Under the pieces are notes generated by a model, which was not told where the DNA came from, did no database searches, and saw only the letters and a list, made by a program, of their open reading frames with translations. A program made the position numbers and the translations under genes. Positions 49,218-57,973 of a DNA stretch of 64,000 nucleotides are shown piece by piece (the first letter of the stretch is position 1; each line of letters opens with the position of its first letter). Source of the stretch: a virus; the IMG/VR virus record IMGVR_UViG_3300040807_002082, positions 1 to 64,000 of that record; one strand, written 5' to 3'.

Positions 49218-49815
49218 TGTAGCAAAGGCATTCATCGAAAGACTTGATGAGGCAAAAGTTTTTATTCAAGTAACCGACCCTAAAGATGCTATTGCTGCAT
49301 TGAAAAAGGCTGGGGTCCGTGCCACACCTGATAAGAAAATGGACGACGAAATTGTTGTTGATTCCAAAGATAAGAAAAAGGTTGTCGCATGGATGCTGAA
49401 GAGCGGTTGGGAAAAACAAGATATCGAAGATCTTTATCCTAAGTTGATGGAAGACAACACAAACGATGTTTCCGATGACGGCGACGAAATGGACAAAGTT
49501 CAGCCTAAAGCATTAAAGAAAAAATTCAAAGATCGTAAAGATAAAGATATTGATAACGATGGCAAGGTTGATGACTCAGACGAGTATTTACACAACCGCC
49601 GCAAAGCAGTATCAAAGGCAGTTAAAGAAGAGACTGTAACTGAAGCCACTGATCTTTACGACAAAGGCGGCATCCAAATGACTCGTTTCTCAATGGGAAA
49701 AGGAGCAATGGGTTTGCAGATTAATTATGGTGGTAAGTATATTCAAGTACCAGAAAAAGATATCAAGACTCTTGCAGGCGCTTTATCTAAATTGAAATTC
49801 CGCCAAGGAATGTAA
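49207..49815 (+). CDS. CTS-bearing protein with EF-hand-like loop
   Basis: 202 residues. It opens MKINVAKAFIERLDE-A (targeting-like). A DIDNDGKVDDSDEYLHNRR stretch at about 117-135 is a Dx-D-N-D-G EF-hand/dockerin-like calcium loop. Acidic linker before it, beta-rich C-terminal domain after (MGKGAMGLQINYGGKYIQV). Probably a head-internal or structural protein stabilised by Ca2+. Confidence 0.65.
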   Translation: MKINVAKAFIERLDEAKVFIQVTDPKDAIAALKKAGVRATPDKKMDDEIVVDSKDKKKVVAWMLKSGWEKQDIEDLYPKLMEDNTNDVSDDGDEMDKVQPKALKKKFKDRKDKDIDNDGKVDDSDEYLHNRRKAVSKAVKEETVTEATDLYDKGGIQMTRFSMGKGAMGLQINYGGKYIQVPEKDIKTLAGALSKLKFRQGM

Positions 49816-49854
49816 TAAATATAACTATAATAAACCCAAACAAGGAGAAAAGCA

Positions 49855-50172
49855 ATGGCACTTTGGGGAAAAACCGACGCAGTAGGATCAGTTCCAAAAT
49901 ATTTGGAAGACGATGCGAATAACACAAACAAGTCACACGACAAAGACAACGCAATCTTTGTAGACTTAACAGAGGCAGGCGTAGCAGCTAACCGTGCAAA
50001 AGGTATTAAAACACCTGGTTGGAACCTGTATAATACTTACACAACAGCTGACGGCCGTACACGTCACATTGTAGAACCATTGGTAACAATGAAAGTATCA
50101 CAGGCTGATGCAGGTGACTTAGGTGTAACAGGTAATACAGCGATTGAAGATACTATCGTGGCTGACAGCTAA
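49855..50172 (+). CDS. Conserved small virion protein
   Basis: 105 residues, AAGGAG, preceded by an AATAAATA box (about 49814). MALWGKTDAVGSVPKYLEDD start and GWNLYNTYTTADGRTRHIVE. I recognise this from marine T4-like phages as an uncharacterised structural protein. Confidence 0.65.
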   Translation: MALWGKTDAVGSVPKYLEDDANNTNKSHDKDNAIFVDLTEAGVAANRAKGIKTPGWNLYNTYTTADGRTRHIVEPLVTMKVSQADAGDLGVTGNTAIEDTIVADS

Positions 50173-50189
50173 TACTTGGTTGATATATA

Positions 50190-50564
50190 ATGAAATTAAC
50201 GGAAGCAACCTTTCTGTTATATGCTGCCCAACATTATGATAATCCTCAATGTTCAGACGTAACTGAGTTTGAAGAGGATCTGAAAAGATTTCAGTATTTG
50301 AGAAAATTGTTCGGTCGATATAGACAAGACAAGGATCTTAAAGAAAGGTTGATTCTGAACCACTTGATTATCATATATAATGTATTTGGGCCTGATGCAA
50401 CGAACCTACTTTTTATGAAGTTAGGCGAATACCATGAATACTTAAAACCATTTGTTGAATATTTGAACTTTATGCCATTGGAAATTCGTTATGATGATGT
50501 TGTTTTAAGTAAACATAATATTGTGTCAGACAAGCATATAGTGGAAAAACTTAAAGGAATTTGA
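50190..50564 (+). CDS. Conserved phage protein, 124 aa
   Basis: All-helical, begins MKLTEATFLLYAAQHYDNPQ. Contains LILNHLIIIYNVFGP. Conserved in T4-like marine phages next to the 50567 gene; function unknown to me. Confidence 0.6.
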   Translation: MKLTEATFLLYAAQHYDNPQCSDVTEFEEDLKRFQYLRKLFGRYRQDKDLKERLILNHLIIIYNVFGPDATNLLFMKLGEYHEYLKPFVEYLNFMPLEIRYDDVVLSKHNIVSDKHIVEKLKGI

Positions 50565-50566
50565 CG

Positions 50567-51337
50567 ATGGTCGTCGACTTATTTTTAGTATATCAATTTA
50601 TTCGTCGATTGGCAACACCTTTCGAGAACTGGGATGCCTACAAGTTAGGTATTATTGATAAAGACGGCAAAGTCTTAAAACCTCGTAAAACACTCAAAAC
50701 CAAAAAGGAAGAACAGGCGTGGGGTCTTTATGACATTATGCTTGCTAACATCAAAAAGTTGTTAGCCAAGGTTCCTGGTGGTAGTACAAAGTTGGCATCT
50801 TATGCTGCAGCGTTATTTCTAATTAAGGAATATAAACATTTTACAGATGAATCTTTAATTACAGAAGATATGGATGAATCTGATATTGACAATGTTCTAT
50901 TAGAATTTCAAAACCGATATGGTTATTATAACACACTCGCAGAGAATGTCAATGGATTTAGTGAATTAAATGAGGCAAAAGTACGGTGGAAAAAAGCAGG
51001 ATCTAACGGCGAAATCGAAGCAACCATCGGCGGAAAAAAATATCAAATTGAAAAGGCTTTAGATCATAACGAACGTCACAAAGGTGAATGGAAGGTTATG
51101 GTCTGGGATAAGCGTCGAGAAAGTTGGGAATGGGAAACTACCGAATACGGTAAGGCAAATGCTAAAGCATGGATTATGGACAGAATGGAAGAAGATGTTT
51201 CTGTCGGAAGTGGTGCAATTGCAGGTTTAGGTGTAGGTCCTGATGGAGAACCTGGGGTAACTCCTGCTCAAGCCAAAAAATACAAGAAAAAGAATAAGTC
51301 AAAAATGTTAAGCTTTAAGGAGAAAATGAAAAAATGA
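50567..51337 (+). CDS. Conserved phage virion-associated protein
   Basis: 256 residues from ATG 50567 (AAAGGA upstream). MVVDLFLVYQFIRRLATPFE start is a pattern shared by marine T4-like phages. Middle contains SELNE-A, a possible prohead-protease site, and C-terminus a Lys-rich tail. Function unknown. Confidence 0.6.
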   Translation: MVVDLFLVYQFIRRLATPFENWDAYKLGIIDKDGKVLKPRKTLKTKKEEQAWGLYDIMLANIKKLLAKVPGGSTKLASYAAALFLIKEYKHFTDESLITEDMDESDIDNVLLEFQNRYGYYNTLAENVNGFSELNEAKVRWKKAGSNGEIEATIGGKKYQIEKALDHNERHKGEWKVMVWDKRRESWEWETTEYGKANAKAWIMDRMEEDVSVGSGAIAGLGVGPDGEPGVTPAQAKKYKKKNKSKMLSFKEKMKK

Positions 51338-52191
51338 TTAGTTTGGAACAGTTTAGCGCAATGATTCCAAAGAACCGTAACCCAGAAGAATGGTATGAGG
51401 CTGCGGTTCCTTTATTTGAGCAATATGAAATCAATACAGTAAATCGTATTGCTGGATTTATGGCACAATGTGCTCACGAGTCTATGGACTTTACACGTTT
51501 GGAAGAAAATCTAAACTATAGTGAAAAAGCATTGAATTCTGTATTTGGACGTTACTTTGGCGAAGGAAAAAGAGATGCCGCAGAATACGCAAGAAACCCA
51601 GAAAAAATCGCAAACTACGTATACCAAGACGAGTTCAGATCTAAGCGAGGACAGATGGGTAACACAGAACCTGGCGATGGCTGGTTATTTAGAGGTCGAG
51701 GTATCAAACAGCTTACGGGCCGAAATAACTACACTGCCTTCGGCAAAACCGTCGGTATGTCAGCCGAAGAAGCTGCTGAATATGTAGCAACACCGCAAGG
51801 TGCTATTGAATCTGCTTGCTGGTTTTGGAAAACAAACAAATTAGAAAAATGGGCAGACGCTGGTGATAACGTAGGTCTTACTAAAAAGATCAACGGTGGT
51901 ACAATTGGATTAGACGATCGTAACCGTCGTTGGGAAGAAGCATTGGGCATTCTAGGTGGTGAATATACTCCTCCTGCTCCAAAAGCTGCACCGAAACCTG
52001 CCGGTAAAAGAACTCTTCGCCGTGGTATGAAAGGCGATGATGTTGCTGCAATGCAAAAGGTATTAGGAGTTGCTGCTGATGGCGATTTCGGATTTGGTAC
52101 ATTAACTGCTGTTAAAAAATGGCAAAAAACAAACGGTTTGGCTGCCGATGGGATTGTTGGTCCTGCAACCCAAGCCAAAATGTTCGGATAA
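51334..52191 (+). CDS. GH19-type endolysin with peptidoglycan-binding domain
   Basis: 285 residues. The catalytic domain (1-210) has AHESMDFTRLEENLNYS with the two glutamates of GH19 chitinase/lysozyme enzymes, and GRGIKQLTGRNNY. After a Pro/Ala linker, a PG_binding_1 domain (about 225-285) carries LRRGMKGDDVAAMQKVLG. No signal peptide, so it needs a holin. Followed by gp67 and then the spanin and holin-like genes. Confidence 0.9.
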   Translation: MISLEQFSAMIPKNRNPEEWYEAAVPLFEQYEINTVNRIAGFMAQCAHESMDFTRLEENLNYSEKALNSVFGRYFGEGKRDAAEYARNPEKIANYVYQDEFRSKRGQMGNTEPGDGWLFRGRGIKQLTGRNNYTAFGKTVGMSAEEAAEYVATPQGAIESACWFWKTNKLEKWADAGDNVGLTKKINGGTIGLDDRNRRWEEALGILGGEYTPPAPKAAPKPAGKRTLRRGMKGDDVAAMQKVLGVAADGDFGFGTLTAVKKWQKTNGLAADGIVGPATQAKMFG

Positions 52192-52199
52192 TATAAATA
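52192..52199 (+). promoter_or_regulatory. Late promoter box for gp67
   Basis: TATAAATA directly after the endolysin stop; AAGGAG precedes the gp67 ATG. Confidence 0.65.
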
Positions 52200-52233
52200 C
52201 AATATCCAAACCATTAAACAAAGGAGAAAGACA

Positions 52234-52434
52234 ATGTCTTTAGAAAAAATCATCGCTGAAGCGATTGACGGAAACCCTCTTAACGTAAAAGAGTTGTTTG
52301 AAGAAGAAATGCAAAAGCGCGTCGCCGCTGCCTTGGAAGAAAAGTACAAAAAAGCCAAGATGGACGAAGAAGACGACGAAGATGAAGATGATGATGACGA
52401 AGATGAAGATGATGAGGATGAAGACGAGGAATAA
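52234..52434 (+). CDS. gp67: Prohead core protein gp67-like
   Basis: 66 residues (T4 gp67 80). An N-terminal helix (LEKIIAEAIDGNPLNVKELF) is followed by an almost pure Asp/Glu tail. Same layout as T4 gp67, a prohead core component that is cut up by prohead protease. ELFEEEM and related sites fit cleavage. Confidence 0.75.
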   Translation: MSLEKIIAEAIDGNPLNVKELFEEEMQKRVAAALEEKYKKAKMDEEDDEDEDDDDEDEDDEDEDEE

Positions 52435-52450
52435 ACTCGTTTTTTAAATC

Positions 52451-52951
52451 ATGCTTGCGTACATCAAAATTGGAATTGTTGTAGTAATTTTAGCAACCGG
52501 CGGTGTCGGCTATCTATACGTCCAAAAGCTGCAATCTGATTTGCAGACAGCCCGAGCAAACGTGGCAAAAATGGAAGTAGCAGTAGCGACCGCCGAAGCT
52601 AGTATTGCGACATTACAACAAGATGCCGCAAAGATGGCTGAACTCAACAATAAATTGTCTTCTGATTTACAAAAAGCTGAAGCGTACGGCGACGATTTGC
52701 GTGGTAAACTTCAAAGACATAATTTAACGGCTTTGGCTCTTAAAGAACCTGGCCAACTTGAAGGAAAGATGAATGGCGCGACTGCAAAGTTATGGCGTTC
52801 GCTCGAGCAAGATACTGGCGGTGCTGGCGATGATCCTCTTCCTTCCTGGTTGCAGCGCTCTCCTCCTCGGGAAGCCGGAACCGGAAGTGAAAGTGGTGAC
52901 ACAGATCCAGAAAACGACAGTACCGACGGTAGCTCGGCCGAAACCAATTAA
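52451..52951 (+). CDS. Inner-membrane spanin (Rz-like)
   Basis: 166 residues. N-terminal transmembrane segment (about 5-24), then a long coiled coil (Ala/Gln/Leu heptads to about 90) and an acidic, Gly/Ser-rich end. The outer-membrane spanin gene starts inside it in another frame. Spans the periplasm and fuses membranes at the last lysis step. Confidence 0.75.
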   Translation: MLAYIKIGIVVVILATGGVGYLYVQKLQSDLQTARANVAKMEVAVATAEASIATLQQDAAKMAELNNKLSSDLQKAEAYGDDLRGKLQRHNLTALALKEPGQLEGKMNGATAKLWRSLEQDTGGAGDDPLPSWLQRSPPREAGTGSESGDTDPENDSTDGSSAETN

Positions 52952-53171
52952 TTTAACAGACACACGTTTATACGTTGTCAATACTGGTAATCTTGAAGAA
53001 TTCTTAACGGAATTTGAAGAGGTCAATGGCAACCGAGCGTTTATCGCGTTTAGTGTTAAAGATTATGAAAATCTTTCTCTAAACATTGCTGAATTACGTA
53101 GATACATTAAACAGCAAGGCGAGATAATTATTTACTACGAAGAGGCGGTTAAACCCGAAGAACCTGAATAA
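52773..53171 (+). CDS. Outer-membrane spanin lipoprotein (Rz1-like)
   Basis: 132 residues, starting inside the Rz-like gene in another frame. Signal sequence ends in lipobox FLPGC (Cys27). Longer than typical Rz1, with a charged C-terminal half. The embedded start and lipobox are the classic Rz/Rz1 arrangement. Confidence 0.75.
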   Translation: MARLQSYGVRSSKILAVLAMILFLPGCSALLLGKPEPEVKVVTQIQKTTVPTVARPKPINLTDTRLYVVNTGNLEEFLTEFEEVNGNRAFIAFSVKDYENLSLNIAELRRYIKQQGEIIIYYEEAVKPEEPE

Positions 53172-53211
53172 ATAGTTATATAAAATAACAAGCTTTAGAC
53201 TATGAGAAAGT

Positions 53212-53237
53212 GGCCGCCTTATAAGTGGCCTTTTTTT
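53212..53237 (+). terminator. Rho-independent terminator after the spanins
   Basis: GGCC...GGCC with an inner CTTATAAG palindrome, followed by seven T. Confidence 0.6.
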
Positions 53238-53257
53238 ATATACAAGGTAGCAAATAG

Positions 53258-53752
53258 ATGGAAGACCAAATAGTAGAAATGAAGACAGACATAGCTCTTA
53301 TTAAAGCCGATGTGCAAAACATTCAAAGGTTTTTCACAAAGGTAGAAGCGTCTTTAGATATGATGGCCGAATTGTCTAAAAAAGTTGCTGTTCAGGATGA
53401 AATAATCAAAAATACGGTTGACAAACTCGAAGATCTTGATACAATGGTACAAGAGCATAGGGTTGAAGACCAAGAACGTGCTCAGCGTATGATGGATCGC
53501 TTAGATGAATACCGCGCCGCGGCATATCAAGACCATCAACGTTTGGCAGATCATACTGCTACAAAAAGAGAAGCTCATAATCGCATTATCATTGATGAGC
53601 TGCGTGAAATGAAACAAATGATGGAAGACAGGTTTGATGAACAAGATGAAAAGATTCAAGATCTTCAGCGTTGGAAGTATTACGCAATGGGTGCGATTGG
53701 TGTAGCTATGTTTGTGATGGTAGAAATGAATTGGCAATTAATGTTTGGATAA
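53258..53752 (+). CDS. Coiled-coil protein with C-terminal membrane anchor (XhlA/holin-like)
   Basis: 164 residues. Long coiled coil with repeated Asp/Glu/Leu heptads up to about 140, then one hydrophobic segment (YAMGAIGVAMFVMVEM). This is the topology of hemolysin XhlA-type holin partners. Lies right after the spanins, so it probably completes the lysis cassette. Confidence 0.6.
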   Translation: MEDQIVEMKTDIALIKADVQNIQRFFTKVEASLDMMAELSKKVAVQDEIIKNTVDKLEDLDTMVQEHRVEDQERAQRMMDRLDEYRAAAYQDHQRLADHTATKREAHNRIIIDELREMKQMMEDRFDEQDEKIQDLQRWKYYAMGAIGVAMFVMVEMNWQLMFG

Positions 53753-53765
53753 AGGAAATTAACCA

Positions 53766-53794
53766 TTGACATTTGGCCCTGATCCGATTATAAT
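53766..53794 (+). promoter_or_regulatory. Consensus sigma70 promoter for gp61-thyX
   Basis: TTGACA, 17 nt, TATAAT: perfect boxes and spacing, 34 nt upstream of the primase ATG. Confidence 0.85.
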
Positions 53795-53827
53795 CTAACA
53801 ATAAGATTATAGATTGAGTTTTACATT

Positions 53828-54841
53828 ATGGTTGACTTTACAGATTTGAAGTATGCGCAGATGATGTCTGGCAGGTTGGAAAACTTCCGCATACGAAATC
53901 GCTCACCTTACAAAATTAACTTCAGATGTCCTATCTGTGGTGATTCCCAAAAATCAAGGTCTAAGGCCCGTGGATGGCTGTTAGAAAAGAAAGATAGTTT
54001 CCATTACTATTGCCATAACTGTGGTGCCAGTCAATCCTTCCAGTTCTTTCTGAAGTCCCAGGATCCTATGACGTATAATGATTACGTCGCCGAAAAGTTT
54101 GTGAACAAAGCAAATAACTCAATTAAAACAACAGAGTCAGATGTTACACAGTTCCAAACAAAGCAACCAGTGTTCCAAAAAAATCCACTAAAAAAATTGA
54201 AAAAGGTAAGTCAATTACCCCATAATCATGCGATAGTGAGATATATAAAACAAAGGAGAATTCCAACTCATCATCATTATAGGCTGTACTTTGCGCCAAA
54301 ATTCAAAACCTGGATCAACGAAATCTTGCCAGGTAAATTTGAAAATGTTGGCAAAGATGAAGCTCGTTTGGTTATACCATTCCTTGATGAAAAAGGTAAA
54401 GTCTTTGGCGTTTCAGCGCGTGGGTTTGACCCTAATGGCATACGTTATATAACGATTATGTTTGATGAAAGGCCAAAGATTTTTGGTCTTGATAAAGTAA
54501 ACTTCAGCCATCCATATTATATTGTGGAAGGTGCAATTGATAGTTTCTTTTTAGAAAATGCAGTAGCAATGGCAGGAGCCGAAGGAACAACGAAAGGAGT
54601 TCAACAACCCGAGAATGCGATTTTTGTATTTGATGCCGAACCTCGTAACAGAGAAATCCATAAGCGTATGGAAAAGGTTATCAAAAATGGTTACAAGATC
54701 TGCATTTGGCCTAATGATTTACCAGGCAAAGATATAAATGAAATGTACCTCGCAGGTTTAAATCCTGAAAAGATTATTGAAGAAAATACACACAAAGGCT
54801 TACAAGCCGAATTGAAATTTGCCGAATGGCGAAAAGTTTAA
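53828..54841 (+). CDS. gp61: DNA primase gp61
   Basis: 337 residues (T4 342). N-terminal zinc site CPIC (34-37) and CHNC (62-65); TOPRIM-type core with VEGAIDSFF and FVFDAEPRNRE; GKDINEMYLAG near the end. Makes RNA primers with gp41. The stop overlaps the thyX leader. Confidence 0.95.
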   Translation: MVDFTDLKYAQMMSGRLENFRIRNRSPYKINFRCPICGDSQKSRSKARGWLLEKKDSFHYYCHNCGASQSFQFFLKSQDPMTYNDYVAEKFVNKANNSIKTTESDVTQFQTKQPVFQKNPLKKLKKVSQLPHNHAIVRYIKQRRIPTHHHYRLYFAPKFKTWINEILPGKFENVGKDEARLVIPFLDEKGKVFGVSARGFDPNGIRYITIMFDERPKIFGLDKVNFSHPYYIVEGAIDSFFLENAVAMAGAEGTTKGVQQPENAIFVFDAEPRNREIHKRMEKVIKNGYKICIWPNDLPGKDINEMYLAGLNPEKIIEENTHKGLQAELKFAEWRKV

Positions 54842-54854
54842 GGAGCAATATAAA

Positions 54855-55541
54855 TTGAATGCACGTCTCATCTCACATAGTCAACCCTCAAATCGAATCC
54901 ACGCTGGCGAACTTGCAGCGCAGGGGCTTGACAACATCCAAGACCTCATCGCCTACGCAGCCCGTGTCTCCAATCCAGCCAATCAGGCTAACACCAAAAC
55001 AACAGCAAAACTACTTGACTATCTCATCAAGCACAAGCACTGGAGCCCCTTCGAAATGGCAAGCGCCTGCATCGAAGTTGACACAACCCGAGACATTGCA
55101 AGACAACTCCTCAGACACCGTTCGTTTTCATTTCAAGAGTTTTCTCAGCGGTATGCTGATGTGCGCGATCTTGATGATTCTGTTGTAATTCGTAAGGCAC
55201 GGTTGCAAGATCCAAAGAATCGCCAAAACAGCGTAATGACTGATGACGTAAGTCTACACCAATCGTGGGAAACACATCAGCGCTTAGTATGGAATGCTGC
55301 GATGAAAGCATATAGCTGGGCAATTGAAAATGGTATTGCCAAAGAACAGGCACGATCTGTTTTGCCCGAAGGAAATACCCCTTCACGTCTATACGTCAAT
55401 GGTACTATTCGTTCTTGGATTCATTATATTGAATTGCGTTCAGCAAATGGAACACAACAGGAACATATGGATTTGGCAATTGCTGTAGCTGAGGCTATAT
55501 CCAAAATTTACCCAGATGTAACTAAATTTATTTCGGAATAA
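54855..55541 (+). CDS. thyX: Flavin-dependent thymidylate synthase ThyX
   Basis: 228 residues from a TTG at 54855 with AAGGAG upstream (the earlier in-frame ATG lies within gp61). The signature RHRSFSFQEFSQR is the ThyX motif. Converts dUMP to dTMP with FAD, NADPH and methylene-THF. The first 90 codons prefer C-ending codons (ATC, CTC, GAC), then the gene switches to the T/A-ending usage of its neighbours near 55130. Confidence 0.95.
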   Translation: MNARLISHSQPSNRIHAGELAAQGLDNIQDLIAYAARVSNPANQANTKTTAKLLDYLIKHKHWSPFEMASACIEVDTTRDIARQLLRHRSFSFQEFSQRYADVRDLDDSVVIRKARLQDPKNRQNSVMTDDVSLHQSWETHQRLVWNAAMKAYSWAIENGIAKEQARSVLPEGNTPSRLYVNGTIRSWIHYIELRSANGTQQEHMDLAIAVAEAISKIYPDVTKFISE

Positions 55542-55612
55542 GACATATATTGATGATGTGTACCAATAAATACAATATGTTGTCTTAATAGATTATTAGA
55601 AAAGGAAAACCT

Positions 55613-57910
55613 ATGATTCAGGTAGTAAAACGTGATGGGCGTAAAGAAACACTAGATATCGAGAAATTTCACAAAGTTGTATTCCATGCTTGTGAAGATG
55701 TCACTGGTGTTAGCCCATCGGAAGTGGAAATCAAAAGCCAAATCCAATTTTTCAATGGAATGTCAACAAAAGAAATTCAGGAAACATTGATTAAAGCTGC
55801 GTCTGATCTGATTTCTGAAGAGACTCCAAATTATCAATTTGTTGGCGGCCGTTTGATTAATTACGCTTTACGAAAAGAAGTCTATGGATCCTTTGAACCG
55901 ATCCACGTTAAGGAATTGGTTGAACGTAATACTGAGCATGGCTTTTACGATCCTGAATTAATTACTTATTACAATGATGAAGAATGGGACAAGATCAATG
56001 GTTTCATTAAGCATCAGCGTGATGAACAACTAACATATGTTGCCATGGAACAATTGCGTGGCAAATATCTGTGCCAAAACAGAGTTACAGGAGAAATCTT
56101 TGAAACACCGCAAATGTGTTATATCTTGATTGCTGCAACTCTTTTCAATAACTACCCAAAAGAAACCCGTTTGAAATGGGTTAAGGACTATTATGACGCC
56201 ATCTCTCTTCACGATATCAGCCTTCCTACTCCTGTCATGGCAGGTGTACGTACTCCTCAACGTCAGTTCTCGTCGTGCGTACTTATCGAAACAGGTGATT
56301 CCCTTGACAGCATTAATGCTACTTCTAGTAGCATCGTTAAGTACGTATCCCAAAAAGCAGGAATTGGAATTGGGGCTGGTTCAATCCGCGCTATCGGTTC
56401 ACCTATTAGGAAAGGAGACGCGTACCACACAGGAGTAATTCCTTTCTATAAGCACTTCCAATCTGCAACTAAATCTTGTTCTCAAGGTGGTGTTCGTGGC
56501 GGTGCTGCAACTTTGTATTATCCTATTTGGCATTATGAAGTTGAAGATTTGGTTGTCTTAAAAAACAACAAAGGTACCGAAGACAACCGCGTACGCCATA
56601 TGGACTACGGTGTTCAATTCAACAAACTAATGTATGAACGTTTAATCAAAGGTGAAGAAATTACATTGTTCTCTCCTAAAGATGTCCCAGGTTTGTATGA
56701 TGCGTTCTTTGCGGATCAAGACAAGTTTCGTGAGCTATATGAAAAAGCTGAACGCGCCACGAGTATTCGCAAGAAGAAAATTCCTGCGGCTCAGCTGTTC
56801 AGTATGTTTATGGAAGAACGCAAAAATACTGGTCGCATTTATCTACAAAACGTTGATAACGCAAATGATCATGGCGCGTTTTGGCCTGAGGTTGCGCCGA
56901 TTCGTCAATCAAACCTTTGCGCTGAAATTGATTTGCCAACCAAACCATTGAATGATATTAATGATCCTGAAGGTGAAATCTCTCTATGTACTCTAAGTGC
57001 TATTAACTGGGGTAACGTTAAATCGCCGGCAGATTTTGAAAAGGCATGTACACTTGCTGTTCGTGGTCTAGATGCTCTACTTTCATACCAAAATTATCCT
57101 ATTTTGGCTGCACAGCTTTCTACTGAAAAGCGTCGTCCTATTGGTGTTGGTATTATTAACTTTGCATATTGGTTGGCTAAGCAAGATTTGACATATCAAG
57201 ATATTACTCCTGAAGGTCTTGAGCTGATTGACGAATATGCCGAAGCATGGTCCTATTATCTGATTAAGGCATCAGCCGATCTCGCGGTTGAGCAAGGCGC
57301 CATTCCCGGTGTAATGGAAACTAAATACGGTAACGGTATTACGCCAAACCAAACATACAAGAAGGATCTCGACGATCTTGTTCCTCACAAAGAGCGTATG
57401 GATTGGAATGGTTTGCGCCGTCAACTTAAAGATACAGGCATTCGTAATTCTACCTTAATGGCATTGATGCCTTCAGAAACAAGTGCACAAGTTGCCAACG
57501 CTACGAACGGTATTGAACCACCTCGGTCGTTGATTTCCGTTAAGCAATCAAAGCACGGTGTACTCAAGCAGGTGGTTCCACAATTCCACCATTTGAAAAA
57601 TAAGTATGATTTGCTGTGGGATCAAAAATCTCCGCAAGGATACTTAAAGATTATGGCTGTTCTTCAGAAATACATTGACCAAGGTATCTCTGTCAATACA
57701 AGTTATAATCCGCAATTCTTTGAAGATGAAAAGATTCCAATGAGCGTGTTACTACAAGACCTTCTTATGTTCTATAAGTATGGAGGTAAGCAATTGTATT
57801 ACTTCAATACATATGATGGTCAAGGCGAACTTGATATTGATAAGATGACTGAAGAACCCCTTGCTCAAGGCGAAGTTGACGATGACGATTGCGAGTCTTG
57901 TAAAATCTAA
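55613..57910 (+). CDS. nrdA: Class I ribonucleotide reductase large subunit NrdA
   Basis: 765 residues, same as E. coli NrdA. N-terminal ATP-cone (KRDGRKETLDIEKFHKV), substrate-site Cys in FSSCVLIETGD, active-site NLCAEIDLP, radical-transfer and C-terminal Cys pair (ESCKI). GGxRxGAATLYYPIWH is characteristic. Reduces NDPs to dNDPs with NrdB. AAAGGA ribosome site after an AATAAATA late-like box (about 55565). Confidence 0.96.
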   Translation: MIQVVKRDGRKETLDIEKFHKVVFHACEDVTGVSPSEVEIKSQIQFFNGMSTKEIQETLIKAASDLISEETPNYQFVGGRLINYALRKEVYGSFEPIHVKELVERNTEHGFYDPELITYYNDEEWDKINGFIKHQRDEQLTYVAMEQLRGKYLCQNRVTGEIFETPQMCYILIAATLFNNYPKETRLKWVKDYYDAISLHDISLPTPVMAGVRTPQRQFSSCVLIETGDSLDSINATSSSIVKYVSQKAGIGIGAGSIRAIGSPIRKGDAYHTGVIPFYKHFQSATKSCSQGGVRGGAATLYYPIWHYEVEDLVVLKNNKGTEDNRVRHMDYGVQFNKLMYERLIKGEEITLFSPKDVPGLYDAFFADQDKFRELYEKAERATSIRKKKIPAAQLFSMFMEERKNTGRIYLQNVDNANDHGAFWPEVAPIRQSNLCAEIDLPTKPLNDINDPEGEISLCTLSAINWGNVKSPADFEKACTLAVRGLDALLSYQNYPILAAQLSTEKRRPIGVGIINFAYWLAKQDLTYQDITPEGLELIDEYAEAWSYYLIKASADLAVEQGAIPGVMETKYGNGITPNQTYKKDLDDLVPHKERMDWNGLRRQLKDTGIRNSTLMALMPSETSAQVANATNGIEPPRSLISVKQSKHGVLKQVVPQFHHLKNKYDLLWDQKSPQGYLKIMAVLQKYIDQGISVNTSYNPQFFEDEKIPMSVLLQDLLMFYKYGGKQLYYFNTYDGQGELDIDKMTEEPLAQGEVDDDDCESCKI

Positions 57911-57938
57911 TTGACATTTATTTAATTTGTGATATATT
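57911..57938 (+). promoter_or_regulatory. Sigma70-like promoter for nrdB
   Basis: TTGACA, 16 nt, TATATT, just after the nrdA stop. Confidence 0.7.
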
Positions 57939-57973
57939 TGAAAATATATTAATCAAAAAAAGAAGGAAAACGA

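Noticed and set aside
54819-54854. Upstream in-frame ATG for ThyX
   Set aside because: It lies within the gp61 coding sequence; the TTG at 54855 has AAGGAG at good distance and gives the usual ThyX N-terminus.
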